From CAVQUE01 sp046290435 (GTDB lineage Bacteria > Actinomycetota > Acidimicrobiia > Acidimicrobiales > UBA8592), in contig JBKAGO010000060.1 of the NCBI GenBank assembly GCA_046290435.1, forward strand, positions 1 through 42,313: a DNA stretch of 42,313 nt. The letters run 5' to 3'. How positions within the stretch are numbered: position 1 is the first letter of the stretch; the number at the start of each line of letters is the position of its first letter. A program made the position numbers and the translations under genes. Below, in pieces: positions 1 to 7,098 of this stretch. Under the pieces are notes generated by a model. It did not search any database. It was not told the origin of the DNA and was given only the letters and a program-made list of their open reading frames with translations.

Positions 1-2
1 CC

Positions 3-986
3 CTGCTGCTGGCCCGATACGGCCTCACGGGCCTCCCCTCGGCCCGAAGGCTCGGTATGCGCTTCTCCGAGCCCGAGACCGCGGGCATCATCGCCGGCTG
101 CGCGGCCCATGGCGTCCTCCCCCTCGAGCGTCCGCTGACCGCGGCCTTCGCGACCCTCTTCATGGCCTCGGCCCATGCCGGCGGCTGGCCCGTCGTGGCC
201 GGTGGTTCGGGCAGCATGGCCGATGCTATGGCCGCGGCGCTGGTGGCCCGCGGCGGCCAGATCCGGACCTCCACGCCCGTCGATTCCATCGACGATCTTC
301 CCGCGCACCGCGTCGTCGTGTTCGACACCGACGCCGTGCAGGTGGCCCGCATCGCCGGCGATGCCCTCCCCCACCGGTACCGCCGTCGCCTCGAGGAGTT
401 CCGCTTCGGCCCCGGGGTCTGCAAGGTCGACCACCTGCTGTCGGGGCCGGTCCCGTGGGCGGACCCGCACTCCGGTTCGGCCGGAACCGTCCACGTGGGC
501 GGCACCCTCGACGAGGTCGCCCACGCCGAAGCCGAGGTGGCCGACGGACGCATGCCGGACCGACCGTTCGTCCTGCTGGCGCAACAGAGCCGCATCGACC
601 CCTCCCGAACGGGACCGGTGGGCGGTACCGGTGAGGTCCTGTGGTCCTACACCCACGTGCCCCACGGCTCCGACGTCGACGCCTCGGCGGCCATCGAGGC
701 CCAGATCGAGCGGTTCGCTCCCGGTTTCCGTGACCTGATCGTCGAACGGATCGTGACCCGTGCGCCCGAGATCGCGGCATGGAACCGCAACTACGTCGGC
801 GGCGACATCACCGCCGGGGCCATGGACGGCCTCCAGCTGTTCGTGCGGCCACGGCTGTTCCATCCCCACCGCACGCCGAACCCGGCCATCTTCCTCTGCA
901 GCGCGTCGACACCTCCCGGAGGGGGCGTCCACGGCATGGGCGGTCGCCACGCCGCCCGTGCTGCGCTGTCCGGCCTGCTGGCCTGA
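3..986 (+). CDS. FAD-dependent oxidoreductase, phytoene dehydrogenase (CrtI)-like, 5' partial
   Basis: This is the C-terminal 327 residues of a NAD(P)/FAD-dependent oxidoreductase whose start lies before the window; the frame is open from base 3. Seen: the segment GGSGSMADAMAAALVARGG, typical of the mid-region of CrtI-like desaturases/isomerases where a second nucleotide-contacting strand begins, and a C-terminal GGGVHGMGGRHAARAAL, the conserved FAD-contacting end of the family. Known: these flavoproteins oxidise or isomerise polyenes and other hydrophobic substrates, so the substrate cannot be named. The gene converges on the next gene, with 6 bp between the two stop codons. I am confident of the superfamily, not of a role in carotenoid synthesis. 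Confidence 0.85.
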   Translation: MLLARYGLTGLPSARRLGMRFSEPETAGIIAGCAAHGVLPLERPLTAAFATLFMASAHAGGWPVVAGGSGSMADAMAAALVARGGQIRTSTPVDSIDDLPAHRVVVFDTDAVQVARIAGDALPHRYRRRLEEFRFGPGVCKVDHLLSGPVPWADPHSGSAGTVHVGGTLDEVAHAEAEVADGRMPDRPFVLLAQQSRIDPSRTGPVGGTGEVLWSYTHVPHGSDVDASAAIEAQIERFAPGFRDLIVERIVTRAPEIAAWNRNYVGGDITAGAMDGLQLFVRPRLFHPHRTPNPAIFLCSASTPPGGGVHGMGGRHAARAALSGLLA

Positions 987-992
987 GCGGTC

Positions 993-1790
993 TCAGCCCG
1001 GCGCCGTGTCCCCGATGAGGTCGGCGAGGGGATCGGCCCCGTCGGGTCGAGCCGAGAAGGAGATCGCGTCGGGCGGGGGCTCCGCCGCGACGACCGGCTC
1101 CGGCCCGTGTTCGGGCACCGCCACCCGGATCTCGTGGCGCACCTCCCGGACGCGGCGCACCTGGGCACGTTCGGCCACGAGGCGGCTGATGGCCACGATG
1201 AGTGTCACGACGAAGCAGAGCAACGCGGGAACGAACCCGACGGTCCCGAACACCGATCCGATGAGCGAGCGCACCCCGTCGCGGGCTGCGTCGCCGCTGT
1301 CGGTCCCGGGCTCCATGGCGGCGAAGATGCACAGCAACGCACCGAGACCGCCGGTTGTCGCCATGAAAGATGTCGTCGCGACTCGCGCCCACCAGCCCGG
1401 CTGGGCTTCGGGCCCCGGGTTGACCATGGTCGCCCGCACGGGCGACGTCGGAGCGCGACGGCGACGGAGTTCTTCGAACAGGCCGGCCGCGATGGACCAG
1501 TCGGGCGGGCGAAGACCGATCGACGTCACCCCGTCGACCATCATCAGCTCGAGCTGCGCCTCGTCGCGGGCGAGGCGCAGCTCGACGACCTGATCGAGCT
1601 CGACGACCAGACCATGACGACCGAGGTCTGCATCGAGCGGGCACCCACGGCGGCGGGCATCTTCGAGTCCGGCCAGCTGGGTACGGTCCAGTTCGCCGCT
1701 GATTCCCAGCTGCGTCTCGGTCAGAACGAGGGCGCGCGTGCCGTCACCGGTGTCCCACCACCAATACGCCGCCGTCTCGCGTCCCATCAA
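993..1790 (-). CDS. Hypothetical protein with two membrane segments
   Basis: 265 residues, family not recognised. Residues about 1-120 look soluble and contain a Trp/Tyr-rich start (AAYWWWDTGDG) followed by a beta-rich stretch with alternating hydrophobic residues. Two hydrophobic segments follow, near residues 148-165 (TGGLGALLCIFAAM) and 182-208 (FGTVGFVPALLCFVVTLIVAI). The last ~50 residues are charged and Pro-rich and probably cytosolic. The layout suggests an inner-membrane protein with a sensory or structural soluble domain, but no motif points to a reaction. It lies downstream of the crotonase gene on the same strand, separated by about 105 bp that hold a triple 18-bp repeat and a small hairpin. 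The first two Met codons are both possible starts. Confidence 0.6.
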   Translation of the reverse strand: MMGRETAAYWWWDTGDGTRALVLTETQLGISGELDRTQLAGLEDARRRGCPLDADLGRHGLVVELDQVVELRLARDEAQLELMMVDGVTSIGLRPPDWSIAAGLFEELRRRRAPTSPVRATMVNPGPEAQPGWWARVATTSFMATTGGLGALLCIFAAMEPGTDSGDAARDGVRSLIGSVFGTVGFVPALLCFVVTLIVAISRLVAERAQVRRVREVRHEIRVAVPEHGPEPVVAAEPPPDAISFSARPDGADPLADLIGDTAPG

Positions 1791-1827
1791 GCCCCATCGG
1801 CATCAGCCGCGCCGGATTGAACACTCA

Positions 1828-1843
1828 CCACCCGCAGGGGTGG
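1828..1843 (-). terminator. Small GC hairpin between crotonase and membrane protein genes
   Basis: CCACCC and GGGTGG form a perfect 6-bp stem around GCAG. It lies about 50 bp downstream of the crotonase stop codon, so it could end the DUF35-thiolase-crotonase transcript. There is no T tract on either strand, so a weak or Rho-assisted terminator is the most that can be claimed. Confidence 0.35.
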
Positions 1844-1856
1844 AAACGAACCTCGG

Positions 1857-1910
1857 AGCTCAGCGCTCCTCGTTGACTCAGCGCTCCTCGTCGACTCAGC
1901 GCTCCTTGTT
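1857..1910 (-). repeat. Three tandem 18-bp copies of the crotonase gene end, each with a stop codon
   Basis: Three adjacent 18-bp units (1857-1874, 1875-1892, 1893-1910) share the core CTCAGCGCTCCT. The copy at 1893-1910 is the real end of the crotonase gene (Asn-Lys-Glu-Arg-stop on the minus strand). The other two lie just past it and would encode Val-Asp-Glu-Glu-Arg-stop and Val-Asn-Glu-Glu-Arg-stop in the same frame. The unit is a multiple of three, so it gives three successive in-frame stops. It looks like local tandem duplication. Confidence 0.85.
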
Positions 1911-2642
1911 GATGAACGCGTCGCGGGCGCGGTCGCCCTCGCCCGCCAGGTTGAGCTCGAAGGTGAATCCCTGCTCGAAGCGGTAGCTGGTGCGGACGTC
2001 GACCTCTTCGATGCCGTTGGCCGATCGTTTGGCGGCCCGGATGGTCCGTGGGTTCTTCGAGGCGATCACCGCGGCGATCTCGTGCGCCCGGGGCAGCAGA
2101 CGGTCGAGCTCGACGACGTCGAGGACGGTGCCGTAGCCCAACAGCTCTGACGCCGGTGCGGCCTCGCAGGTGTAGAGCATGTGCCGGGCGCGCTGCTGGG
2201 GGACGAGCCGGCGCAGGTGCGTCAGGGCTCCCAGCGCGCCGTTGTCGACCTCGGGCAGCCCGAAGACCGCGCCCTCGGCCGCCAACACGATGTCGGCATT
2301 GCCCGCGAGTCCGATGCCGGTGCCGAGGCAGAAGTCGTTGACGGCGACGATGACGGGCACGGCGCACTCGTAGGTGGCCCGGAACGCCTCGAAGCAGGCG
2401 TCGTTCACGCCGAGGATGCCCTCGTTGGCCTCGAGGGCCTGCATCTCCTTGATGTCGACGCCGGCGCAGAAGCCTCGACCGGTGGCGGTCAGGATGACGG
2501 CGCGGACCTCGGCGTCGCGTCGGCAGCCGTCGAGCAGGTCGGCCAGGGCGTAGGTGTCGGAGATGTTCAGCGCGTTGACGGGCGGGTTGTCCATCACCAG
2601 CTCGAGGACGCCGGCGTCGGTGCGATCGACATGGATGGTCAT
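1896..2642 (-). CDS. Enoyl-CoA hydratase/isomerase family protein, EchA20-like
   Basis: 248-residue crotonase-fold protein. Seen: oxyanion-hole motif GRGFCAGVDIKEM (residues about 55-67), second oxyanion segment FCLGTGIGLAGNADIV, then FGLPEVDNGALGALTHLRRL and a C-terminal YRFEQGFTFELNLAGE. From memory these last segments closely match mycobacterial EchA20, the hydrolase that opens a ring of the bicyclic CoA ester during steroid C/D-ring degradation; ordinary enoyl-CoA hydratases lack that C-terminal motif. The gene starts at ATG 18 bp after the thiolase stop and is the last gene of the DUF35-thiolase operon. A steroid or related polycyclic substrate is inferred from family resemblance and neighbours; other CoA substrates remain possible. 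Confidence 0.85.
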   Translation of the reverse strand: MTIHVDRTDAGVLELVMDNPPVNALNISDTYALADLLDGCRRDAEVRAVILTATGRGFCAGVDIKEMQALEANEGILGVNDACFEAFRATYECAVPVIVAVNDFCLGTGIGLAGNADIVLAAEGAVFGLPEVDNGALGALTHLRRLVPQQRARHMLYTCEAAPASELLGYGTVLDVVELDRLLPRAHEIAAVIASKNPRTIRAAKRSANGIEEVDVRTSYRFEQGFTFELNLAGEGDRARDAFINKER

Positions 2643-2660
2643 TGCGGTGTCCGTTCCGTC

Positions 2661-3854
2661 TCAGCGCTTGACGATCACGGAGCTGCCGTGACCGAACATG
2701 CCGTAGTTGATGGTGAGCCCGACCTGCGCGCCGTCGACCTGGCGGCCGCCGGCCTGGCCGCGCAGCTGCCAGGTGAGCTCGCAGACCTGGGCGATGGCCT
2801 GCGCGGGGATGGCCTCGCCGAAGGCGCCGAGGCCGCCGGAGGCGTTGACCGGGATGCGCCCGCCGACGGTGGTGGCACCCTCGTGGAGGAGCTTGGTGGC
2901 CTCGCCCCGCTCGCAGAGGCCGATGGCCTCGTACCAGTCGAGCTCGTAGGCCGACGACAGGTCGTAGACCTCGGCCAGGTCGAGGTCGTCGGGACCGACA
3001 CCGGCCTCGTCGTAGGCACGCTGGGCGATCTGGGTCTTGAAGGTGTGGTGCTCGTCGCCCGCCGCGGCCCACGAGTCCGACGCCAGGTACGGCATGTCGA
3101 TGATGGCGTTGGGATAGACGGGGCCCACCGTGGAGATGCCGGCGACCCGGACGGGATCGTCGATGCCCTTCGATCGGGCGTAGTCCATGCTGGACACCAC
3201 CATCGCTGCGCCGCCGTCGCTGGTGGCGCAGATCTCGAGCAACCGCAGCGGGTCGGCCACCACCGGCGAGGCCTCGACGTCGTCGACGCCGAACTCCTTC
3301 GGGTAGCGGGCGTTGGGGTTGTGCACACCGTGGCGGGAGTTCTTGGCCTTGACCATCGCGAAGTCGCGGGGTGTGTCGCCGAAGAGCTCCATGCGACGCC
3401 GGGCGTACATCCCGAAGTACGCCGGGTTGGTCATGCCGACCAGGCGGAACCGCAGCCAGTCGGGATCGTCGGGACGGTCGCCGGCGACGGGGGCGAAGAA
3501 GCCCTTGGGGGTCGTGTCGGCGCCGACGACGAGCGCCACGTCGCAGACACCGGCGAGGATCTGCGCCCGGGCGATCGAGAGCGCAGTGGCCCCCGACGCG
3601 CATGCTGCGTAGCTCGACGACAGCTGGCAGCCCTGGAAACCGAGCGCGTTGGCGAACGTCGATCCCGACACCCAGCCCGGGTAGCCGTTGCGGACGGTGT
3701 TGGCGCCCGAGACGAACTGGACGTCGTTCCAGTCGACCCCGGCGTCGTCGAGCGCCACGCGGGCGGCATGGACGCCGTACTCGACGAAGTTGCGGCCCCA
3801 CTTGCCCCACGGGTGCATGCCGACCCCGAGGATGGCGATGTCGTCGACGGTCAC
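2661..3854 (-). CDS. Thiolase-superfamily protein (SCP-x/lipid-transfer type), partner of DUF35
   Basis: 397 residues, full length for the SCP-x-like thiolase branch. Seen: the nucleophile region YAACASGATALSIARAQ (Cys near residue 87), and C-terminal NASGGLGAFGEAIPAQAIAQ and INYGMFGHGSS, which contribute the second half of the active site. Family members either cleave 3-ketoacyl-CoA esters or, in the Ltp2-type aldolases, perform retro-aldol cleavage of side-chain CoA esters; they usually work in complex with a DUF35 OB-fold protein. That partner is encoded just upstream. The start is GTG, overlapping the stop of a 22-codon mini-ORF as GTGA and preceded by an AGGAGG ribosome-binding site, so translation is probably coupled. 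I cannot decide between thiolase and aldolase from sequence alone. Confidence 0.88.
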   Translation of the reverse strand: MTVDDIAILGVGMHPWGKWGRNFVEYGVHAARVALDDAGVDWNDVQFVSGANTVRNGYPGWVSGSTFANALGFQGCQLSSSYAACASGATALSIARAQILAGVCDVALVVGADTTPKGFFAPVAGDRPDDPDWLRFRLVGMTNPAYFGMYARRRMELFGDTPRDFAMVKAKNSRHGVHNPNARYPKEFGVDDVEASPVVADPLRLLEICATSDGGAAMVVSSMDYARSKGIDDPVRVAGISTVGPVYPNAIIDMPYLASDSWAAAGDEHHTFKTQIAQRAYDEAGVGPDDLDLAEVYDLSSAYELDWYEAIGLCERGEATKLLHEGATTVGGRIPVNASGGLGAFGEAIPAQAIAQVCELTWQLRGQAGGRQVDGAQVGLTINYGMFGHGSSVIVKR

Positions 3855-3919
3855 TGTCCTGCCTCCTGGTCCTGCGGACCGGGCCGGCGGGCCACGCTCC
3901 TCGCGAACTCGTCGCTCAT
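3851..3919 (-). CDS. 22-codon mini-ORF between DUF35 and thiolase genes
   Basis: A short frame encoding MSDEFARSVARRPGPQDQEA followed by Gly-Gln and stop. Its ATG overlaps the DUF35 stop as ATGA and its own stop overlaps the thiolase GTG as GTGA, so three genes form an unbroken translational chain. It ends with the same DQEAGQ-stop as the DUF35 protein because a 24-bp segment holding the ribosome-binding site, start and stop is repeated (3851-3874 and 3916-3939, one mismatch). It may be a relic of a larger deleted gene or a coupling leader. I see no function for the peptide. Confidence 0.5.
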   Translation of the reverse strand: MSDEFARSVARRPGPQDQEAGQ

Positions 3920-3939
3920 TGTCCTGCCTCCTGGTCCTG
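3851..3939. repeat. 24-bp direct repeat carrying ribosome-binding site and start/stop overlap
   Basis: The 20-bp string TGTCCTGCCTCCTGGTCCTG occurs at 3855-3874 and 3920-3939, each preceded by TCA plus one variable base (C or T), so 23 of 24 positions match at a spacing of 65 bp. On the minus strand each copy supplies AGGAGG followed by a start codon overlapping a TGA. The variable base turns the start from ATG (upstream copy) to GTG (thiolase copy). Confidence 0.9.
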
Positions 3940-4386
3940 GGCGAGGGCGTCCTGCGCGAGCGGCTGCCACTTCCACACGAGGTAGTCGTGATCGTCGTCG
4001 CTGTAGAGGGTGTCGAGCACCAGCTCGACTCGCATGCCGACCGACATGTCGGCGACGTCGACGCCGGGCACCATCTGCCCGCACACGACGAGCTTCTGGT
4101 CGTCGAGCTCGACCGCCGCGATCACCAGGGGCACGAAGGGCTCGGTGGTCACGACGTAGGGCAGCGGCGGCGGATAGCTACTGGTGGTGTAGCTCCACAC
4201 CGTGCCGGTGCGGCTGAGCAGCACTTCGTCGCGCTCATCGTCGCCGAAGCAGGCCGGGTCGGCACCGGCCATGTCCTTCGGGAAGAAGTAGCTGCCGCGG
4301 CTGCGACCCTTCCCGCCGATGAGGTGCGGTGGGTCGTCCATCGTGAACAGGCCCTCGACGGCGGGCACCCTGGTCTTGGTGGTCAT
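3916..4386 (-). CDS. DUF35 OB-fold domain protein, thiolase partner
   Basis: 156 residues. Seen: an N-terminal helix-like region followed by PHLIGGKGRSRGSYFFPKD, a Cys-poor version of the usual rubredoxin-like zinc ribbon, and an OB-fold part with GTVWSYTTSSYPPPLPYV, PLVIAAVELDD and VGMRVELVLD. Known: DUF35 proteins bind acyl-CoA and associate with SCP-x-type thiolases or aldolases, as in Ltp2/ChsH2. The thiolase is encoded directly downstream, which supports that pairing. This is the first gene of the operon; a palindrome (4420-4434) lies 34 bp upstream of its ATG and is a likely operator. The ribbon keeps one clear Cys (ACFGDDE), so zinc binding is doubtful. Confidence 0.85.
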   Translation of the reverse strand: MTTKTRVPAVEGLFTMDDPPHLIGGKGRSRGSYFFPKDMAGADPACFGDDERDEVLLSRTGTVWSYTTSSYPPPLPYVVTTEPFVPLVIAAVELDDQKLVVCGQMVPGVDVADMSVGMRVELVLDTLYSDDDHDYLVWKWQPLAQDALAQDQEAGQ

Positions 4387-4419
4387 GGCCGGCAGTCTAG
4401 GTCAGGACCACCCAGCGAT

Positions 4420-4434
4420 CTGACGGCCTGTCAG
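4420..4434. promoter_or_regulatory. TetR-type palindromic operator candidate, copy 1
   Basis: CTGACGGCCTGTCAG: CTGAC/GTCAG arms are perfect and six of seven arm positions match overall. It is followed by AAA and lies 34 bp upstream of the DUF35-thiolase-crotonase operon. A nearly identical element occurs at 5431-5445, also followed by AAAA. Length and symmetry suit a TetR-family dimer; no regulator gene is visible in the window. Confidence 0.65.
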
Positions 4435-4455
4435 AAACCGCGGGAACCATTGGGG

Positions 4456-4534
4456 TCAAGTCGTACCTTCAACCAACTCGAGTCTTGTTCGATCCGGGCC
4501 GATCCCCTCGGAGTTGGTCGAGACTACGACTTGA
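4456..4534 (-). terminator. Nested long inverted repeat downstream of the SDR gene
   Basis: Two pairs of arms share one centre at about 4495: TCAAGTCGTA/TACGACTTGA (4456-4465 and 4525-4534) and ACCAACTC/GAGTTGGT (4472-4479 and 4511-4518). The inner pair extends by CGAG/CTCG with one bulged G. The structure starts 26 bp after the SDR stop codon (minus strand), so a terminator or 3' stabiliser is likely. It has no T tract, and it sits between the SDR and the operator of the next operon, so a regulatory role is also possible. Confidence 0.55.
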
Positions 4535-4559
4535 ACCCTCCTCTCGACCCAAGTGCTGT

Positions 4560-5351
4560 TCAGCGGCAGATGCCGCCGCCGTCGACGACGATGGTCTCGC
4601 CGCTGAGCCAGCGGGCGTCGTTCGAGCACAGGAACGCCACCACGTCGCCGACGTCGTCGGGGCTGCCCATGTGACCACCGGGGAGGTGGCGGGCGATGGC
4701 GTCCATGGTGGAGCGGTCGCCGCCGAACCAGCTCTCGATCATGGGCGTGTCCACCATGCCCGGGGCCACGCCGTTGACCCGGATGCCGCGGCCGTTGTAC
4801 TCCTGGGCCGCGGCGGCGGTGAGCCCTGCGACGCCCCGCTTCGCGGCGGTGTAGTGCGGCAGGCCCGGCGCCGGCACCACCGCTGCCCCCGAGGCGGTGT
4901 TGACGATCGCTCCGCCACCGTGGTCGAGCATGTGGGCGATCTCGTGCTTCATGCACAGGAACACCGAGGTCAGGTTGACGTCGATCATCCGCTGCCACGA
5001 CGCCAGCGCCAGCTCGTGCAGCGGCGTCGCGGCGTCGTTGATGCCGGCGTTGTTGTGGGCGAGGTGCAGGCCCCCGTGGCGCTCGACCGCTGCGGCGACC
5101 ATCGCCGCAACCTGGTCCTCGTCGGCGACGTCGACGCCCATCGCCGAGGCCACTCCCCCAGCGGTGGCGATCTCGTCGGCGGTCCGAGCGGCGCCGGCCT
5201 CGTCAAGGTCGACCACCAACACGGCGGCCCCTTCGGACGCCAGCCGCATTGCGCTGGCCCGGCCGATGCCGCCGGCGGCGCCTGTCACCAGCGCCACCCT
5301 GCCCTCGAAACGCCCCTCGGCGCCTGCGTACATGTGTGCGTCGCTGGTCAC
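4560..5351 (-). CDS. SDR family oxidoreductase
   Basis: 263 residues from the GTG at 5351, chosen because GGGGGAGAG precedes it at good spacing; the frame is open further upstream but that part looks non-coding. Classical short-chain dehydrogenase: TGAAGGIGRA (cofactor loop), NNAGI, catalytic Ser in NTASGAAVV, YTAAK (Tyr and Lys), and the C-terminal LSGETIVVDGGGICR. VVDLDE, with Asp ending beta-2, favours NAD over NADP. Such enzymes oxidise or reduce secondary alcohols/ketones, often as 3-hydroxyacyl-CoA or hydroxysteroid dehydrogenases. It lies upstream of the DUF35-thiolase-crotonase operon on the same strand, and its divergent promoter carries the second copy of the operator-like palindrome. 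Confidence 0.9.
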   Translation of the reverse strand: MTSDAHMYAGAEGRFEGRVALVTGAAGGIGRASAMRLASEGAAVLVVDLDEAGAARTADEIATAGGVASAMGVDVADEDQVAAMVAAAVERHGGLHLAHNNAGINDAATPLHELALASWQRMIDVNLTSVFLCMKHEIAHMLDHGGGAIVNTASGAAVVPAPGLPHYTAAKRGVAGLTAAAAQEYNGRGIRVNGVAPGMVDTPMIESWFGGDRSTMDAIARHLPGGHMGSPDDVGDVVAFLCSNDARWLSGETIVVDGGGICR

Positions 5352-5430
5352 GGCTCTCCCCCTGCGTGGCTGTGGCGCCGCCCGGTCGCGGCGCTCCGTG
5401 GGCCACTCTGCCACGCCGGCGCACGACGAG

Positions 5431-5445
5431 CTGACGGACCGTCAG
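5431..5445. promoter_or_regulatory. TetR-type palindromic operator candidate, copy 2 (divergent promoter)
   Basis: CTGACGGACCGTCAG is a perfect 7-bp inverted repeat around one central base, followed by AAAA. It sits in the intergenic region between the divergent SDR (start 5351) and the hypothetical gene (start 5533), about 80-87 bp from each, so one dimer could control both directions. It matches the site at 4420-4434 at 13 of 15 positions. Confidence 0.7.
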
Positions 5446-5532
5446 AAAATCGGTCCGGCTTGTGCCAACCTTGGCGGCACCCACCGCCCCGACCTTGCGG
5501 CAACCGCCGCACCCCACCTGCTGGAGACCACC

Positions 5533-6645
5533 ATGACCGTTTCGTCCTGGGACGACTACCCCGTCCACCAGACGTCGGAGTTCATCCGCCACCCCGCCAC
5601 CAGCGACCGCAACTTCTACGACCGCTACTACTTCAACCTCCACGGCTCCTCCGACGAGGTCATGACCATCTTCGGGCTGGGCCAGTATCCGAACCTGGGC
5701 GTCACCGATGCGTTCATCGCCGTCGGCACCGCCGAGCGCCATCGGGTGCTGCGGGCATCACGACCCCTCACCGATCGCGCCGATCTCCAGGTCGGCCCCA
5801 TCCGTGTCGAGATCATCGAACCCCTGCAGAAGGTGCGGGTGATCGTCGAGCCCCACGACGGCGACATCGAGATGGACGTCACCTGGCAGGCCGCCATCCC
5901 CGCGTTCGAGGAGCCCCGCCAGTACGTGCGCTCCAAGGGCAAGGTCGTGTTCGACACCCAGCGCTTCGCCCAACTCGGCCGTTGGACCGGCAGCCTGCGC
6001 GCCGGCGACGACTCGTGGGACGTCACCCCCGACCGCTGGGGTGGCAGCCGCGACCGCTCGTGGGGCGTGCGCCCCGTCGGCGAGAAGGAACCCGATGGCA
6101 TCCGCCAGGACACCAGCGTCATGGGCGGGCTCTGGAACTACTTCCCCGTCGATTTCGGCGACCACTCCATCGTCTACATGCTCAACGAGACCACCACCGG
6201 CGAGCGCCTCCTCGAAGAGGGCGTGCGGGTGTGGAGCGATCCCGAACGGCCCGTCGAATGGCTGGGACGTCCCGAATGGGAGCACCAGACGGTGCCCGGC
6301 ACCCGGATGCTGTCGGGTTCGACCATCACCTTCGGCGACTCCGGCATCGCGATGCGCTGCGAGCCGATGCTCGCCAACTACGTCGCCATGGGAACCGGCT
6401 ACGGCATCGACCCCGACTGGCGTCACGGCCAGTACCAGGGCCCCGAGCTCGTGGTGCAGTACAAGGACTGGGCCCGCGACGAAGTCGCAGGCATCGGCCA
6501 GTACGGCGTCGTCGACCACGTCTGCCGGTTCACCTACGACGACCCCGACCGCGGCGAGCAGGAGGGCTACGGCCTCTACGAGCACGGCTTCTTCGGCCCC
6601 TTCGCCCCCTTGGGCCTGACCGACCGCGGCGACGTCTTTTCCTAG
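5533..6645 (+). CDS. Hypothetical protein, 370 aa, co-regulated with lipid catabolism
   Basis: 370 residues without signal peptide or membrane segment. I recognise only a resemblance to uncharacterised mycobacterial/actinobacterial proteins found near fatty-acid and steroid genes (possibly the DUF7064/DUF7065 type). Seen: an aromatic-rich N-terminus (NFYDRYYFNLHGSSDE), long beta-like stretches such as ADLQVGPIRVEIIEPLQKVRVIVEP, and a C-terminal GYGLYEHGFFGPFAPLG. The many Trp, Tyr and paired beta strands suggest a two-lobed beta-barrel (lipocalin-like), compatible with binding a hydrophobic ligand; that is inference. The ATG follows a run of about 87 bp after the palindromic operator shared with the SDR and DUF35 operons. 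Confidence 0.75.
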   Translation: MTVSSWDDYPVHQTSEFIRHPATSDRNFYDRYYFNLHGSSDEVMTIFGLGQYPNLGVTDAFIAVGTAERHRVLRASRPLTDRADLQVGPIRVEIIEPLQKVRVIVEPHDGDIEMDVTWQAAIPAFEEPRQYVRSKGKVVFDTQRFAQLGRWTGSLRAGDDSWDVTPDRWGGSRDRSWGVRPVGEKEPDGIRQDTSVMGGLWNYFPVDFGDHSIVYMLNETTTGERLLEEGVRVWSDPERPVEWLGRPEWEHQTVPGTRMLSGSTITFGDSGIAMRCEPMLANYVAMGTGYGIDPDWRHGQYQGPELVVQYKDWARDEVAGIGQYGVVDHVCRFTYDDPDRGEQEGYGLYEHGFFGPFAPLGLTDRGDVFS

Positions 6646-6670
6646 GCCGGCTCGTCTCCGGCCTGCACGC

Positions 6671-7092
6671 GCCGGGATCCTCCGTCTCGTAGACGTCTCA
6701 TCGCGTGTTCCCGACGCACGTCGCCGGCCGGTGTCGGCGGGCTGCGCAGCAGCGGCGAAACGCCGAGACGGCTCGGGGGTACCCAAGTGACCCACCGGGA
6801 TCTTCGCCGTCTCGGGAAAGGCTCGAGCGCCGACGGGTGGCGCCCAGGCCGCTCAGGTGCTTCTGGGCCAGCCGTGCCGGCGGGACGGAGCCGGGATCCC
6901 TGGTCTCGTGGACTGCCATGCGTTGCCCGACGCACGTCGCCGGCCGGTGTGGCGTCTGCGCAGCAGCGGCGAACGCCGAGACGGCTCGGGGTACCCAAGT
7001 GACCCACCGGGATCTTCGCCGTCTTGGGAAAGGCTCGGCGCCAGACGGTGGCGCCCAGGCTGATCAGCCTGTTGCGGTTCTCTGGGCCGGCC
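6671..7092. repeat. Two tandem ~200-bp direct repeats (period ~219 bp)
   Basis: Copy A (about 6671-6873) and copy B (about 6890-7092) align along their whole length with small indels. Shared strings include CCGACGCACGTCGCCGGCCG, TGCGCAGCAGCGGCGA, CGCCGAGACGGCTCGGG and TACCCAAGTGACCCACCGGG. No frame is preserved between copies because of one-base indels, and there are no terminal inverted repeats or transposase, so this is non-coding repeat DNA. With the next hairpin it fills the 550 bp between the hypothetical gene and the glycine riboswitch. Confidence 0.85.
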
Positions 7093-7098
7093 ACCGCA

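Noticed and set aside
1857..1910. Short repeats as a CRISPR array
   Set aside because: Units are directly adjacent with no spacers and are too short; they copy the end of a gene.
2181..4217. Long plus-strand open frame across the crotonase and thiolase genes
   Set aside because: It is the complement of genes with full catalytic motifs; GC-rich DNA leaves such shadow frames open.
6671..7092. Insertion sequence or mobile gene in the 219-bp repeats
   Set aside because: No transposase frame, no terminal inverted repeats, no target-site duplication seen.
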